Shown here: positions 8,195 through 16,710 of the stretch, piece by piece
Numbering within the stretch: the first letter of the stretch is position 1
How the letters are laid out: each line of letters begins with the position of its first letter
Source: Kordia sp965283645
GTDB taxonomy: Bacteria; Bacteroidota; Bacteroidia; Flavobacteriales; Flavobacteriaceae
Direction of reading: 5' to 3'
DNA: 64,000 nucleotides
Assembly: GCF_965283645.1 (NCBI RefSeq)
Contig: NZ_CBDIPG010000001.1
Span: forward strand, 4,960,001 to 5,024,000
Made by a program: the position numbers and the translations under genes
The notes under the pieces: generated by a model
What the model saw: the letters and a program-made list of their open reading frames with translations, nothing else
Database searches by the model: none
Told to the model about the DNA's origin: nothing

Positions 8195-9265
8195 CTAAAA
8201 CAACAAACTTCTATATACTTCTTCATACTGTTTTGCAGTGACATTCCAATCGAAACTTGTAGCACGTTTTATGTAGGCTTGCGTGTAGATTTCTTTGTTT
8301 GTTTCAAACGTATGCATGCCTTTTTCGAAAACGTCTGCCATATATTTCGGATCGTAATGTTCCCAAAAAAACGCATGTTCGCCACCAATTTCTGGCAACG
8401 ATGTATTGTGCGATAAAAAGACAGGTTTTCCAAAACGCATGGCTTCAATTGGTGGAATTCCAAAACCTTCACGTAAGGATGGAAATACAAAAGCTGTACA
8501 ATTTTGCAAATAATATTGTTTGTCTACATCATCAATTTTTCCTGTAATGATCACACGATCTTGCAAGTTGTGTTTTTGAATCGTTTCTGAAAGTTTCCCA
8601 TGTGTATATTCAGTATTGTTATTTCCCGAAAGGATTAAATTGAAATCGGGTAATAAGGCTAACATTTCCACTAACGTGTGAAAGTTTTTACGTGGCGTAA
8701 ATTCACCAATACTAAATAAAAATGGTTTGTTAGAAATTTGCTTCGGTTTGTGATTTTTAGGAAGTGTCACTTCACGAATTGGGTTTCCGTTGTAAATTAC
8801 ATATTCAGGAACATTTGGCACATCAAAATGCTTGTGCGTGGATGCTTTAGCGAAGTTTGAAATATAGGTAATTGCACTACTGCGAGCTAACTTTTCACGA
8901 AAACGCACATTGCGTTCATGATTCATGTCACTTGATTCTTCTTCAATGAAATTCACATCATGAACCGTCAGTAAATATGGAATATCATGATACGGTTCTA
9001 TCTTTATATTTTGATTCAACGAATGCCATAAATCGTACTTTTTACGAATACGAAGCATTGGATAGCGACGAAATGATTGATATTTCTTATAGTCAAAATA
9101 AGTTCCAAATTCGCCTTGTAACTTGCTGAGGTTTTTCGCGTGAAGCGTCATTCTAAAGTCATCAATATTTGCTTGATGCAATCCTTTTATCAAATGATAA
9201 TTGAACTGACCAAACCCAAAATGTAGGTTTTTAATATTATGTGATTCTAAAAAAACGTTTTTCAT
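8195..9265 (-). CDS. Glycosyltransferase family 4-like (GT-B)
   Basis: A 356-residue enzyme. After the acceptor-side N-terminal half (KNVFLESHNIKNLHFGFGQF, LTVHDVNFIEEE, ITYISNFAKA), the C-terminal donor-binding half starts at FLFSIGEFTPRKNFHTLVEM. It has the EX7E-type motif in VFPSLREGFGIPPIEAMRFG, and LPEIGGEHAFFWEHYDP. This is the Glycos_transf_1/GT4 signature. The ATG at 9263-9265 lies 4 bp after the stop of the upstream GT2 gene and is preferred to an earlier start that would overlap it, so the two genes form an operon. Confidence 0.88.
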   Translation of the reverse strand: MKNVFLESHNIKNLHFGFGQFNYHLIKGLHQANIDDFRMTLHAKNLSKLQGEFGTYFDYKKYQSFRRYPMLRIRKKYDLWHSLNQNIKIEPYHDIPYLLTVHDVNFIEEESSDMNHERNVRFREKLARSSAITYISNFAKASTHKHFDVPNVPEYVIYNGNPIREVTLPKNHKPKQISNKPFLFSIGEFTPRKNFHTLVEMLALLPDFNLILSGNNNTEYTHGKLSETIQKHNLQDRVIITGKIDDVDKQYYLQNCTAFVFPSLREGFGIPPIEAMRFGKPVFLSHNTSLPEIGGEHAFFWEHYDPKYMADVFEKGMHTFETNKEIYTQAYIKRATSFDWNVTAKQYEEVYRSLLF

Positions 9266-9269
9266 AAAA

Positions 9270-10025
9270 TTATTCAATTTTCCGATACATCGTCCACAAT
9301 TGTAAATAGCGTTTAAATACTGAAAACGCATGTACATAACACAAAATAAATCCTTCTTTTCCGTCTAAAAAACCCAAACGTAAAACGTACTGATGTAAAA
9401 AACGATAAAAAGGTCTAAAGATGAAATGATAGGCATTTGGACGCACATTTTTTTTGTACAAAGCTTCTGCTTGCAAACGACTGTAATGACTTAATTTTTG
9501 ATTGTAATTATCAAAACTTTTATACGTTTGATGCGCCACAGGATGTTGCAATATGCCAATATTTTCAGTGGTTTCAATGGTTTCGTGTACAGGTTTTCCG
9601 TTGTAACGACAATATTGTTTATGAAACAATCGAACGGAAATATCTGTTTGAAAACCACTATATTTCATGCGTTTTCCCATAAAATGAAAATCGCGTTTTA
9701 CATGATATGCTTTCTCAGGATTTGTAGCATTTACCGTTGCAACAATTTCGTCAGCGAGTACTTTTGGAACTTCTTCGTCTAAATCAAAAAAAGTAATCCA
9801 ATCATTGTTGGCTTGATCAATAGCAAAGTTTTTTTGAGATGAAAAATCATCAAATTTGCGTTGAATCAAAGTGACGTTGTGTTTTTTGGCAAGTGCAACT
9901 GTTTTATCAGTACTAAACGAATCTACAATGATAATTTCGTCTGCAAACGAGAGCTGTTCAATATATTTTTCAATATGATCTTCCTCATTAAACGTAATCG
10001 CTAAAGCACTAATTTTTGTGTTCAT
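9270..10025 (-). CDS. Glycosyltransferase family 2, WaaE/KdtX-like
   Basis: A 251-residue GT-A enzyme: ISALAITFNEEDHIEKYIEQ, then IIIVDSFSTDKTVALAKK, then the metal-binding WITFFDLDEEVP (DLDE). The segment YHVKRDFHFMGKRMKYSGF and the basic C-terminus FRPFYRFLHQYVLRLGF are typical of the WaaE/KdtX branch that adds glucose to the lipopolysaccharide inner core. It is the first gene of a two-gene operon with the GT4 gene, with a candidate promoter 48 bp upstream. A second WaaE-like gene lies at 11087-11824. Confidence 0.88.
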   Translation of the reverse strand: MNTKISALAITFNEEDHIEKYIEQLSFADEIIIVDSFSTDKTVALAKKHNVTLIQRKFDDFSSQKNFAIDQANNDWITFFDLDEEVPKVLADEIVATVNATNPEKAYHVKRDFHFMGKRMKYSGFQTDISVRLFHKQYCRYNGKPVHETIETTENIGILQHPVAHQTYKSFDNYNQKLSHYSRLQAEALYKKNVRPNAYHFIFRPFYRFLHQYVLRLGFLDGKEGFILCYVHAFSVFKRYLQLWTMYRKIE

Positions 10026-10072
10026 ATATAAATGAAGCTACTTTTTTGCTGTGAAAAGTTATACAGTTGCGA

Positions 10073-10080
10073 CAAAAGTA
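10073..10080 (-). promoter_or_regulatory. Bacteroidota-type -7 element for the GT2/GT4 operon
   Basis: On the minus strand the bases read TACTTTTG (TAnnTTTG), 48 bp upstream of the ATG at 10025. No convincing -33 TTG is seen at standard spacing. Confidence 0.4.
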
Positions 10081-10082
10081 AT

Positions 10083-10165
10083 AATTTTATGAAGATTAAG
10101 AGATTTAAGAATTAAATCATTGAAAGATTGTTATTTTTGAATCGTTTAATTATTTAACTTTTCAA
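10083..10165. repeat. Degenerate 7-bp-period repeat tract between divergent genes
   Basis: Heptads such as AGATTAA GAGATTT AAGAATT AAATCAT TGAAAGA continue to the start of the deacetylase gene at 10176. The periodicity is weaker than at 12833-12960. It may be chance in AT-rich DNA. Confidence 0.3.
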
Positions 10166-10175
10166 TTATACAAAC

Positions 10176-10898
10176 ATGCCAAGTTTACCTATTTTAATGT
10201 ATCATGGAGTTTCTAAAAACACTTCTGATAGCAAAGGATTAACGATTTCAACTGAAAATTTAGAAGCGCAATTTCGGTATTTAAAAGACAACGGATATGT
10301 AAGTTTGCATTTTTCAGAATTACAAGCATTAAAAACGGATGCAGATTACCCTAAAAAAACAGTCATAATTACGTTTGATGACGTATATGTAAATCAACTC
10401 GAATTGGCATATCCGCTGTTACAAAAATATGGTTTAAAAGCAAGTTTTTTTGCGCCTTTTCAATATATTGGTGGTGTTGATGAATGGAATACTGGCAATG
10501 AAAAATTGATGTCAGTCGCACAATTGAAAAGTATGGACGAAGCTACAATTGAACTTGGTTTACATTCGTTTTCTCACAAAAAATATCCAGAATTATCTCC
10601 TGAAGAAATTAACGAAGATTTTGAAAAGTGTAAACAATTCATCATTTCCAATCGATTGAATGTGAGCAATGTTTTGGCGTATCCGTATGGAAAATATCCT
10701 CGAAAGAATCCTGAGCAAGATGCTTTTTTCAATCAATTAGTAAAACATCAGGTTGCGTATGGCTTGCGTATTGGAAACAGCGTAAATCGCTTTCCGTTTA
10801 AAGATAATTATCAAGTACAACGTATTGACATTAAAGGAGAAGATTCGTTATCGAAATTCAAATTTAAACTGCGTTATGGGAAGTCATTATTTTTTTAA
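10176..10898 (+). CDS. Polysaccharide deacetylase family protein
   Basis: A 240-residue NodB-type deacetylase. Metal and catalytic motifs are visible in order: VIITFDDVY (catalytic base and metal Asp), LGLHSFSHKKY (metal HxxxH: H-S-F-S-H), and VLAYPYGKYPR (the RxxY/PYG motif). It removes N-acetyl groups from a hexosamine-containing glycan. There is no signal peptide, so it may act in the cytoplasm during glycan assembly. The start is the ATG at 10176; the gene is followed by a strong hairpin. Confidence 0.87.
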   Translation: MPSLPILMYHGVSKNTSDSKGLTISTENLEAQFRYLKDNGYVSLHFSELQALKTDADYPKKTVIITFDDVYVNQLELAYPLLQKYGLKASFFAPFQYIGGVDEWNTGNEKLMSVAQLKSMDEATIELGLHSFSHKKYPELSPEEINEDFEKCKQFIISNRLNVSNVLAYPYGKYPRKNPEQDAFFNQLVKHQVAYGLRIGNSVNRFPFKDNYQVQRIDIKGEDSLSKFKFKLRYGKSLFF

Positions 10899-10919
10899 TT
10901 GCTATCTATTATTAGAGGC

Positions 10920-10947
10920 AAAAGAGTTCTTAGGGAAGAACTCTTTT
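10920..10947 (+). terminator. Hairpin downstream of the deacetylase gene
   Basis: A perfect 12-bp stem (10920-10931 with 10936-10947) has an AGGG loop. The stem itself ends in four T on the plus strand and no long T run follows, so it is a weak or bidirectional terminator. Confidence 0.6.
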
Positions 10948-11086
10948 GGTAGTAAATAAAAAGGGGTAATGCATTTTTTCAAATACATTATTCAAAACTA
11001 CTAGTAAATTGTTTTCGAATTTAATTTTTTAGATAAATGAAAGGGGTTTCGTAGACGAATAGTAATAAAAAGTTCTTGAATATAAC

Positions 11087-11824
11087 TTATCGTATTCCTT
11101 TTTGAAGCAAGATCAGTTTTACATATCTTGAAAAAACACCATATGCATTGATGCCAGCTACGGCTAAACCAGGAACGCCGTCCATAAAACCACGTTTCAC
11201 AATATATTCATGGAAAAAACGGTATAATGGTTTAAAAGCTAAATGAAAATAGGTTGCTTTTTTACCTTTTTCAAGCATACGTTCCGCCTGAAACCACGCG
11301 TAACTATCTTTTTTACTTATGTAATGCAACAAACCTTTATAGGTGTAATGAAGTACTTTGTTCTTAAGTTTTCCAACTGTTCCATCAACAATCAATTTTT
11401 CATGTACATTTCCTTCAAAATGACACTTTTCACGTTTAACCAATCGTGTGACATCATTATTATGAAAATACAAAAAGCGATTCATATAAAAGTGTGGAAA
11501 ATTCAATTTATACGCCGTGTGTTTTTCGGAATTCATAGCGGTACTAATCTCTTTTTGAAGCTGATATGTAATGCGCTCATCACCATCTAAAAACAATACC
11601 CAATCGCACGTTGCAAATTGTAATGCATGATTTTTTTGATTCGAAAAATTATCAAACTTTCTAGAAATTACCTTACAACCATGCGCTTCTGCAATCGCGA
11701 CAGTTTCGTCTGTACTGAGCGAATCTATCACAATAATTTCATCTGCAAATTGCACCGAATACAAGGCATCTTTAAGATACAAAGCTTCGTTATACGTAGG
11801 AATGATGACTGATAATGTTGGCAT
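11087..11824 (-). CDS. Glycosyltransferase family 2, WaaE/KdtX-like (second copy)
   Basis: A 245-residue GT-A enzyme. It begins MPTLSVIIPTYNEALYLKDA, with IIVIDSLSTDETVAIAEAHG and the metal site WVLFLDGDERI (DGDE). The C-terminal half, with LAFKPLYRFFHEYIVKRGFM, closely parallels the WaaE-like enzyme at 9270-10025, so the two are diverged paralogues with probably different acceptors. The internal ATG at 11822-11824 is chosen because the family starts just before SVIIPTYNE; a longer form starting at 11863 is possible. It is divergent from the GT2 gene at 12011. Confidence 0.87.
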   Translation of the reverse strand: MPTLSVIIPTYNEALYLKDALYSVQFADEIIVIDSLSTDETVAIAEAHGCKVISRKFDNFSNQKNHALQFATCDWVLFLDGDERITYQLQKEISTAMNSEKHTAYKLNFPHFYMNRFLYFHNNDVTRLVKREKCHFEGNVHEKLIVDGTVGKLKNKVLHYTYKGLLHYISKKDSYAWFQAERMLEKGKKATYFHLAFKPLYRFFHEYIVKRGFMDGVPGLAVAGINAYGVFSRYVKLILLQKGIR

Positions 11825-11926
11825 GATAAATTTAAAGCACAAAAGTACATATAATTTTTTCATTAAAAACGTTATGGAAAGCCAATGAAAAAAATATGTG
11901 CATTAATGAAATATTTCTTGATGCAA

Positions 11927-11966
11927 AGCTAAATTTTGTATTCTTTTTTTGTTTCAAAATTTAGCT
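11927..11966. promoter_or_regulatory. 12-bp inverted repeat between divergent glycosyltransferase genes
   Basis: The arms AGCTAAATTTTG (11927-11938) and CAAAATTTAGCT (11955-11966) are perfect complements around a 16-nt pyrimidine-rich loop. The site lies between two divergent starts (11824 minus and 12011 plus), so an operator or shared control element is possible. Function is inference. Confidence 0.4.
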
Positions 11967-12010
11967 CTTGCAGAAGAAACTTACTAAAAAACTTTATCTT
12001 TACAGTCTGT

Positions 12011-12844
12011 ATGACAACAATAGACACTTCCATAATTATAAGTACGTACAACTCACCTGAGTGGTTGGCAAAAGTTTTACACGGTTACAACAATCAAACC
12101 TATCGTTTGTTTGAAATCGTTATTGCCGATGATGGTTCCAAACAAGAAACCATTGATTTGATTAAAGAAATCAGCAAAGAAGTCTTTTATCCAATTGTAC
12201 ATGTTTGGCATGAAGACAACGGTTTTCAGAAGTCTCAAATTCTCAACAAAGCCATTGTAAAATGCAGTTCACCGTATATCATTATGTCGGATGGCGATTG
12301 TATTCCACGTGCCGATTTTGTAGAACATCATGTAAAACATCGTGAAGAAGGTTTTTTCCTTTCGGGAGGATACTTTATGCTACCAATGAATATTTCGGAG
12401 CTTATTACAAAAGAAGATATTTACGACGGCAATTGTTTTGATGTTAAATGGTTGAAGCAGAACGGCTTAAAAACTTCCTTTAAGAATAATAAATTGACAT
12501 CTGCTGGATTGAAATCACGCTTTTTAAACGCAATTACACCTACAAACGCAAGCTGGAACGGACATAATGCTTCTGGCTGGAAAAAAGATATTGTAGGCAT
12601 TAACGGATTCGACGAACGTATGCAATACGGTGGACAAGATCGTGAATTGGGCGAACGTTTATTCAACTACGGACTAAAAAGTAAACAAATCCGCTACAGT
12701 GCTGTTTGCATACATTTAGATCATCCAAGAGGTTACAAAAACCAAGAATCTATTGATAAAAACCTTGCCATCAGAAAAACAACCAAAGACGAAAACAAAA
12801 AGTGGACGGATTTTGGAATTGTGAAAGGTAGTAGTGAGATGTGA
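12011..12844 (+). CDS. Glycosyltransferase family 2 with C-terminal galactosyltransferase-like domain
   Basis: A 277-residue enzyme. It begins MTTIDTSIIISTYNSPEWLA, with VIADDGSKQETIDLI and the metal site IIMSDGDCIPR (DGD). The C-terminal half, NASWNGHNASGWKKDIVGIN followed by GFDERMQYGGQDRELGERLF, is the Glyco_transf_7C-type domain of chondroitin/lactose-type transferases. The ATG at 12011 is preferred because the upstream extension is low-quality coding. The last codons (GSSEM and stop) lie inside the beginning of a degenerate heptad repeat tract. Confidence 0.88.
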   Translation: MTTIDTSIIISTYNSPEWLAKVLHGYNNQTYRLFEIVIADDGSKQETIDLIKEISKEVFYPIVHVWHEDNGFQKSQILNKAIVKCSSPYIIMSDGDCIPRADFVEHHVKHREEGFFLSGGYFMLPMNISELITKEDIYDGNCFDVKWLKQNGLKTSFKNNKLTSAGLKSRFLNAITPTNASWNGHNASGWKKDIVGINGFDERMQYGGQDRELGERLFNYGLKSKQIRYSAVCIHLDHPRGYKNQESIDKNLAIRKTTKDENKKWTDFGIVKGSSEM

Positions 12845-12960
12845 GTATTGAGTAATGAGATGTTAGAATTGAGATATCAATTAGATAAAAGAACCAAGAA
12901 TATAGAACATAGACAATTTTTAGAAACTTCAAAATTATAATTTCTAACGTCAAACTAAAC
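12832..12960. repeat. Degenerate 7-bp-period repeat tract (clearest example)
   Basis: From 12835 the DNA reads in heptads TGAGATG TGAGTAT TGAGTAA TGAGATG TTAGAAT TGAGATA and decays gradually to about 12960. The tract starts inside the last codons of the glycosyltransferase gene and covers its stop codon. No protein is encoded. Confidence 0.7.
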
Positions 12961-13003
12961 AATAAGTTGAACTTTATTCAACTTCTCATTCAATCTTTGT
13001 GAG

Positions 13004-13026
13004 ATTCTAAATCAAGTTTGGAATGA
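13004..13026. repeat. Small palindromic repeat, ATTCTAAATCAAGTTTGGAATGAC type
   Basis: An imperfect palindrome built from ATTCTAAATC and AAGTTTGGAAT. Related units are at 42253-42275 and 49509-49586. The family resembles the GTCATTCTGAATTTAGTTCAGAAT repeats common between flavobacterial genes. Confidence 0.5.
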
Positions 13027-13105
13027 CAAAGAAATAGCTTTCACGTTTCTAGTTTACCTCAAAACCATCTTAATTCTAGTAGCGAAGCGGTCTAACATCT
13101 AACAT

Positions 13106-13675
13106 CTATTTTTTATACGCTCCAATTTTCCAATACGTTTTTTCTTCTTCTGTTTTTACAATAGTGTAATCGAGTTGCTGTAGTTTTTCAAAATATTCCC
13201 AACAACCAATTCCTTCTCGATAAATAGAAACGATCAAAATTCCATCATCATTTAAATGATTCAACATTCTGTCTAAAACGTGTTGCTTTTCAGAATCATG
13301 TACATAATAAAAGGCTTCATTAAAAATAATGACATCAAATTTTTGACTTGGCGTAAACGTATGAATATCAGCAGTAATGAATTCTGTTTTTGGAAATTTA
13401 CGCATTTTAGCTTTTTCAATAGAAACCTCAGAAAAATCCATTCCTAAGAAATAACTAAACATTTCATCATCTAAATATTCATTCAAAACACCTTCTCCAG
13501 CACCTAAATCAAGAATGCTAGGATTCACTTTACCATGCGAATTTATAAACTTAAGAATTGTGTAATATCGTTCTGCTTCAATAGGTTTGCGCAAATTGTC
13601 CCAACGACCATTGCGGTATTGTTTATTCCAACGTAGCTTTCTGCGCCAATTATGAAATTTATCTATAATATTCAT
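13106..13675 (-). CDS. Class I SAM-dependent methyltransferase
   Basis: A 189-residue methyltransferase with motif I SILDLGAGEGVLNEYL, an acidic residue at the end of strand 2 in YFLGMDFSEVSIEKAK, and the later strands FITADIHTF and FDVIIFNEAFYYVHD. This is the Methyltransf_11/23 type, with no clue to substrate. It ends the two-gene minus-strand operon with the GT9 gene (1 bp apart), so it may methylate a sugar of the same surface glycan. Confidence 0.82.
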   Translation of the reverse strand: MNIIDKFHNWRRKLRWNKQYRNGRWDNLRKPIEAERYYTILKFINSHGKVNPSILDLGAGEGVLNEYLDDEMFSYFLGMDFSEVSIEKAKMRKFPKTEFITADIHTFTPSQKFDVIIFNEAFYYVHDSEKQHVLDRMLNHLNDDGILIVSIYREGIGCWEYFEKLQQLDYTIVKTEEEKTYWKIGAYKK

Positions 13676-13676
13676 G

Positions 13677-14741
13677 CTATTTCTTTATGTGTAAAGCTAA
13701 AAATTGTTCCAACTTTGGAATGATCATTTCTGGCGTTAATTTTTTATATAAATCGTGTGGATTCTCCTCAATTTTTTTGCGTTCTTCAAACGTAAATGTA
13801 TCAAATAAATCGGGTTTTTCTTCTAATAAATGTATAGATTCATGTTGTTTTCCATCTTCAAAACTTGCCCAATGATCTTTGTTCACATACGGTGAAAATA
13901 TCGTAAACGTTGGCTTGTTGAGCGCTTTTGCAATATGAACAATGCCACCTTCATTCGCAACCATTACATCACATGCATACATAAGCCGTACAAATCCGCG
14001 AATACTATCTTCATAAATATCTAAAATGATACTTTCCTTGTTGGTACACATTTTATAAATTTTATCAGCTTCTGCCTGTTGATGCGGCGCATAATTAAAC
14101 AAAATATGAACCTTATAATTTGACGTGATATAATCTACAATTTGAGCTATATATTCATACGGCATCGATTTTTGTGGCGTACTTCCTAAAATTCCCAACA
14201 TTACTACAGGATGTTTGTAAGCGTCCAGTTTCGGATACACTTTTTCTTCTTCTTGTAACGTAATTTTTGGCTCATAATCAGGATTTTCTAACGGGAAAAC
14301 AGAAGTAATTAAATTGATTCTATCTTCAATCGCTTTTCCACAAACTTGTGTTTTTTCATCTAATAAATTAATCGGATGTGAGTAAAAGGAAAGCGGTAAT
14401 TTTTTATGTTTTCGTTTATTACCTATGCGATATGCCGCTTTAGAAAAATAACAAATTAAACGACTTTGTAATTTAGAATACGGATCAAAAATAATGTCAT
14501 ATTGTTCTTTTCGTACTTTACGAATCATTTTGATCAAATTTGGAATCTTTTTCAATTCCTTTTCACTAATTGGAATAATTGTATCAATATTTGGATTGTG
14601 TTGAATAACGCCTATCGTAAAGTCGTATGCCATAAAATCTACGCGACTTTCAGGATAGAGTTTTTTAATATTATTAGCAATTACAGAACTAATCAAAACA
14701 TCTCCGATTCGTTTATTCTGTATAATTAATATTTTTTTCAT
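13677..14741 (-). CDS. Glycosyltransferase family 9 (heptosyltransferase-like)
   Basis: A 354-residue GT-B enzyme. The N-terminus KKILIIQNKRIGDVLISSVI is the GT9 acceptor-side motif, and the C-terminal donor-binding half has VMLGILGSTPQKSMP and the conserved LMYACDVMVANEGGIVHIAK followed by PTFTIFSPYV. GT9 enzymes transfer L-glycero-D-manno-heptose to inner core lipopolysaccharide. It is upstream of, and nearly fused to, the methyltransferase gene, and divergent from the Kdo-kinase-like gene, which also belongs to inner-core synthesis. The sugar actually used is not shown by the sequence. Confidence 0.88.
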   Translation of the reverse strand: MKKILIIQNKRIGDVLISSVIANNIKKLYPESRVDFMAYDFTIGVIQHNPNIDTIIPISEKELKKIPNLIKMIRKVRKEQYDIIFDPYSKLQSRLICYFSKAAYRIGNKRKHKKLPLSFYSHPINLLDEKTQVCGKAIEDRINLITSVFPLENPDYEPKITLQEEEKVYPKLDAYKHPVVMLGILGSTPQKSMPYEYIAQIVDYITSNYKVHILFNYAPHQQAEADKIYKMCTNKESIILDIYEDSIRGFVRLMYACDVMVANEGGIVHIAKALNKPTFTIFSPYVNKDHWASFEDGKQHESIHLLEEKPDLFDTFTFEERKKIEENPHDLYKKLTPEMIIPKLEQFLALHIKK

Positions 14742-14872
14742 GCAATCTTGTTATAAATACAGGCTCTTGTTGCAAAGTATTATTTTTTCGGGGTTTATTA
14801 AAATTTCAATTCATCTATTTGATTTTTTGTCTTCAAAAATTAAAAAAATATGTTATTTACGGTCATTTCACA

Positions 14873-14880
14873 TATCTTTG
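14873..14880 (+). promoter_or_regulatory. Bacteroidota-type -7 element TATCTTTG
   Basis: TATCTTTG fits TAnnTTTG exactly and lies 17 bp before the ATG of the kinase-like gene at 14898. The -33 region has TGTT and not a clear TTG. Confidence 0.5.
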
Positions 14881-14897
14881 AAAAATAATCACCATTT

Positions 14898-15653
14898 ATG
14901 CAAATTGTACACATTCACCCTAGTTATGAAGCTAAAAGAGACGAATTACTTACTTTTATTGCGGCTTTTGATACCAAAGGTGAGTATGTGACGAAAGGTG
15001 AACGAAACGTGATTAAATCATTTGATTTAACTGGTGAAACCGTTAATATTAAATCGTTTCGTGTGCCGAAAGCTTTGAATGGATTTGTGTATAAATTTAT
15101 ACGACCTTCCAAAGCAAAACGTTCGTATGAATATGCAGAACGATTGACTGTAAATGCTATCAGAACGCCTGCGCCAATTGCGTATGTTGAAAATCATTCT
15201 ATTTTAGGTTTAAAAGAAAGTTACTACATTAGTAAACACATTGAGTACGATTTTGATTTTCGTGCGTTAATTCATGATCCGTTATTTGAAGATCGAAGAA
15301 TTATTTTAGAACAGTTTGCTGAATTTTGCTTTCAACTACATGAAAATAATGTCAATTTCTTAGATCATTCTCCAGGAAATACACTTATTGTAAAACGTGA
15401 CAATCATTATGATTTTTATTTAATCGATTTAAATCGAATGCGTTTTGAATCGTTAAACCTTGATCAACGCATGGAAAACCTAAAACGATTGTGGTTATCC
15501 AAACAAATGATTCATATCATTAGCAAACGTTACGCTGAATTGGCAAATAAAGAATTACATGAAGTCCAAGATTTACTGTTAAAACACAGCACGGCATTCA
15601 AGCGAAAAATAAATCGTAAAAAGTATTTTAAGAAAAAGTATCTTAAGAAGTAG
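14898..15653 (+). CDS. Kdo/WaaP-type lipopolysaccharide kinase family protein
   Basis: A 251-residue protein kinase-like fold enzyme. Recognisable are a lysine-containing N-lobe (VNIKSFRVPKALNGFVYKF), the catalytic loop NFLDHSPGNTLIV (HxxxxN type) and the metal-binding FYLIDLNRMRF (D of the DFG position). This is the KdkA/WaaP branch that phosphorylates Kdo or heptose of the lipid A core. The C-terminus is strongly basic, suggesting membrane association. It closes the polysaccharide region. Confidence 0.85.
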   Translation: MQIVHIHPSYEAKRDELLTFIAAFDTKGEYVTKGERNVIKSFDLTGETVNIKSFRVPKALNGFVYKFIRPSKAKRSYEYAERLTVNAIRTPAPIAYVENHSILGLKESYYISKHIEYDFDFRALIHDPLFEDRRIILEQFAEFCFQLHENNVNFLDHSPGNTLIVKRDNHYDFYLIDLNRMRFESLNLDQRMENLKRLWLSKQMIHIISKRYAELANKELHEVQDLLLKHSTAFKRKINRKKYFKKKYLKK

Positions 15654-15693
15654 TTGGCTTTTTGATCGCTTCGCTTGGTTTTTAGCCACCGAT

Positions 15694-15740
15694 TCGTCAC
15701 TTCGCGTGAAATTTTAGAATAAAATTTTGTATCGAGAAGT
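15694..15740. repeat. Dispersed repeat related to 4159-4230
   Basis: Contains TCACTTCGCGTGAAATTTTA followed by AAAATTTTGTATCGAGAAGT, sharing the CATTTCGA/ATTGTATCGAGAA plan with 4159-4230. No coding potential. Confidence 0.4.
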
Positions 15741-15751
15741 ATTCAAAAACG

Positions 15752-15785
15752 AAAAAAGCGGACTTCAAGTAATATCTCAGTCCGC
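15752..15785 (-). terminator. Terminator of dapD
   Basis: A 7-bp GC-rich stem (15758-15764 with 15779-15785) is followed on the minus strand by TTTTTTCGTTTTTG. It lies 71 bp after the dapD stop. Confidence 0.65.
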
Positions 15786-15791
15786 AATTAT

Positions 15792-15815
15792 GTCATTCCT
15801 GTAAAGACAGGAATC
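15792..15815. repeat. Small palindromic repeat, GTCATTCCTG...CAGGAATC
   Basis: The arms ATTCCTGT and ACAGGAAT flank AAAG. This is the well-known GTCATTCCTGTGAAAACAGGAATCT type of bacterial intergenic repeat; it lies between the dapD terminator and the dapD stop. Confidence 0.5.
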
Positions 15816-15855
15816 TATTTTATCTCTCTTAATACAACACTCCAAGAAGTTTAGA

Positions 15856-16671
15856 TTAAACCGCTACATCATGTTCGCGCAAAGCGTCATTTAAGGATGT
15901 CTTTTTGTTGGTACTTTCTTTACGTTTTCCAATAATCAACGCACATGGAACTTGATATTCGCCCGCTGGAAATTTTTTCGTGTAACTTCCAGGGATCACA
16001 ACTGATCGTGCAGGAACTCTTCCTTTCATTTCAATTGGTTCATCGCCTGTAATATCGATAATTTTTGTGGACGCAGTTAATACTACATTAGCGCCTAAAA
16101 CAGCTTCAGTTTCTACTCTAACACCTTCAACCACAATACATCTCGATCCTATAAACGCGTTATCTTCAATAATAACTGGAGCCGCTTGTAATGGTTCCAA
16201 CACGCCACCAATTCCAACACCGCCAGATAAATGTACATTTTTACCTATTTGCGCACAACTTCCAACAGTTGCCCACGTATCAACCATGGTGCCTTCTTCA
16301 ACATATGCACCAATATTTACATAACTAGGCATCATAATCACACCTTTAGAAATGTACGCACCATGACGTGCAATTGCATGTGGCACTACACGAATTCCTT
16401 TTTCGGCATAACCGCGTTTTAACGGAATTTTATCATGAAATTCAAAAATACCAGCTTCCAACGTTTCCATTTTCTGAATTGGAAAGTATAAAACTACCGC
16501 TTTTTTAACCCATTCATTCACTTGCCAACCGTCTGTAGTTGGTTCGGCAACACGCAATTCTCCAACATCTAACAAATCAATTACTTTTCTAATAACAGCT
16601 TGTGTATCTTCATTTTTTAACAATTCTCGGTTTTCCCAAGCATTCTCAATAGTTTCTCGTAATGCAATCAT
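15856..16671 (-). CDS. dapD: 2,3,4,5-tetrahydropyridine-2,6-dicarboxylate N-succinyltransferase
   Basis: A 271-residue enzyme of the succinylase branch of lysine and diaminopimelate synthesis: it transfers succinyl from succinyl-CoA to tetrahydrodipicolinate. The N-terminal helical part (IENAWENRELL) is followed by a left-handed beta-helix of hexapeptide repeats, with HGAYISKGVIMMPSYVNIGA, VDTWATVGSCAQIG and FIGSRCIVVEGVRVE. A C-terminal lid ends the protein. Length and order match DapD. A second gene of the pathway, dapB, lies at 39751. Confidence 0.95.
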   Translation of the reverse strand: MIALRETIENAWENRELLKNEDTQAVIRKVIDLLDVGELRVAEPTTDGWQVNEWVKKAVVLYFPIQKMETLEAGIFEFHDKIPLKRGYAEKGIRVVPHAIARHGAYISKGVIMMPSYVNIGAYVEEGTMVDTWATVGSCAQIGKNVHLSGGVGIGGVLEPLQAAPVIIEDNAFIGSRCIVVEGVRVETEAVLGANVVLTASTKIIDITGDEPIEMKGRVPARSVVIPGSYTKKFPAGEYQVPCALIIGKRKESTNKKTSLNDALREHDVAV

Positions 16672-16710
16672 GTTTTTATATTTTCTAAAATCGTATTCTA
16701 CTAATTTTTT

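Noticed and set aside
15656..15855. Possible gene between the kinase-like gene and dapD
   Set aside because: The stretch holds two repeats and the dapD terminator; no open frame of useful length.
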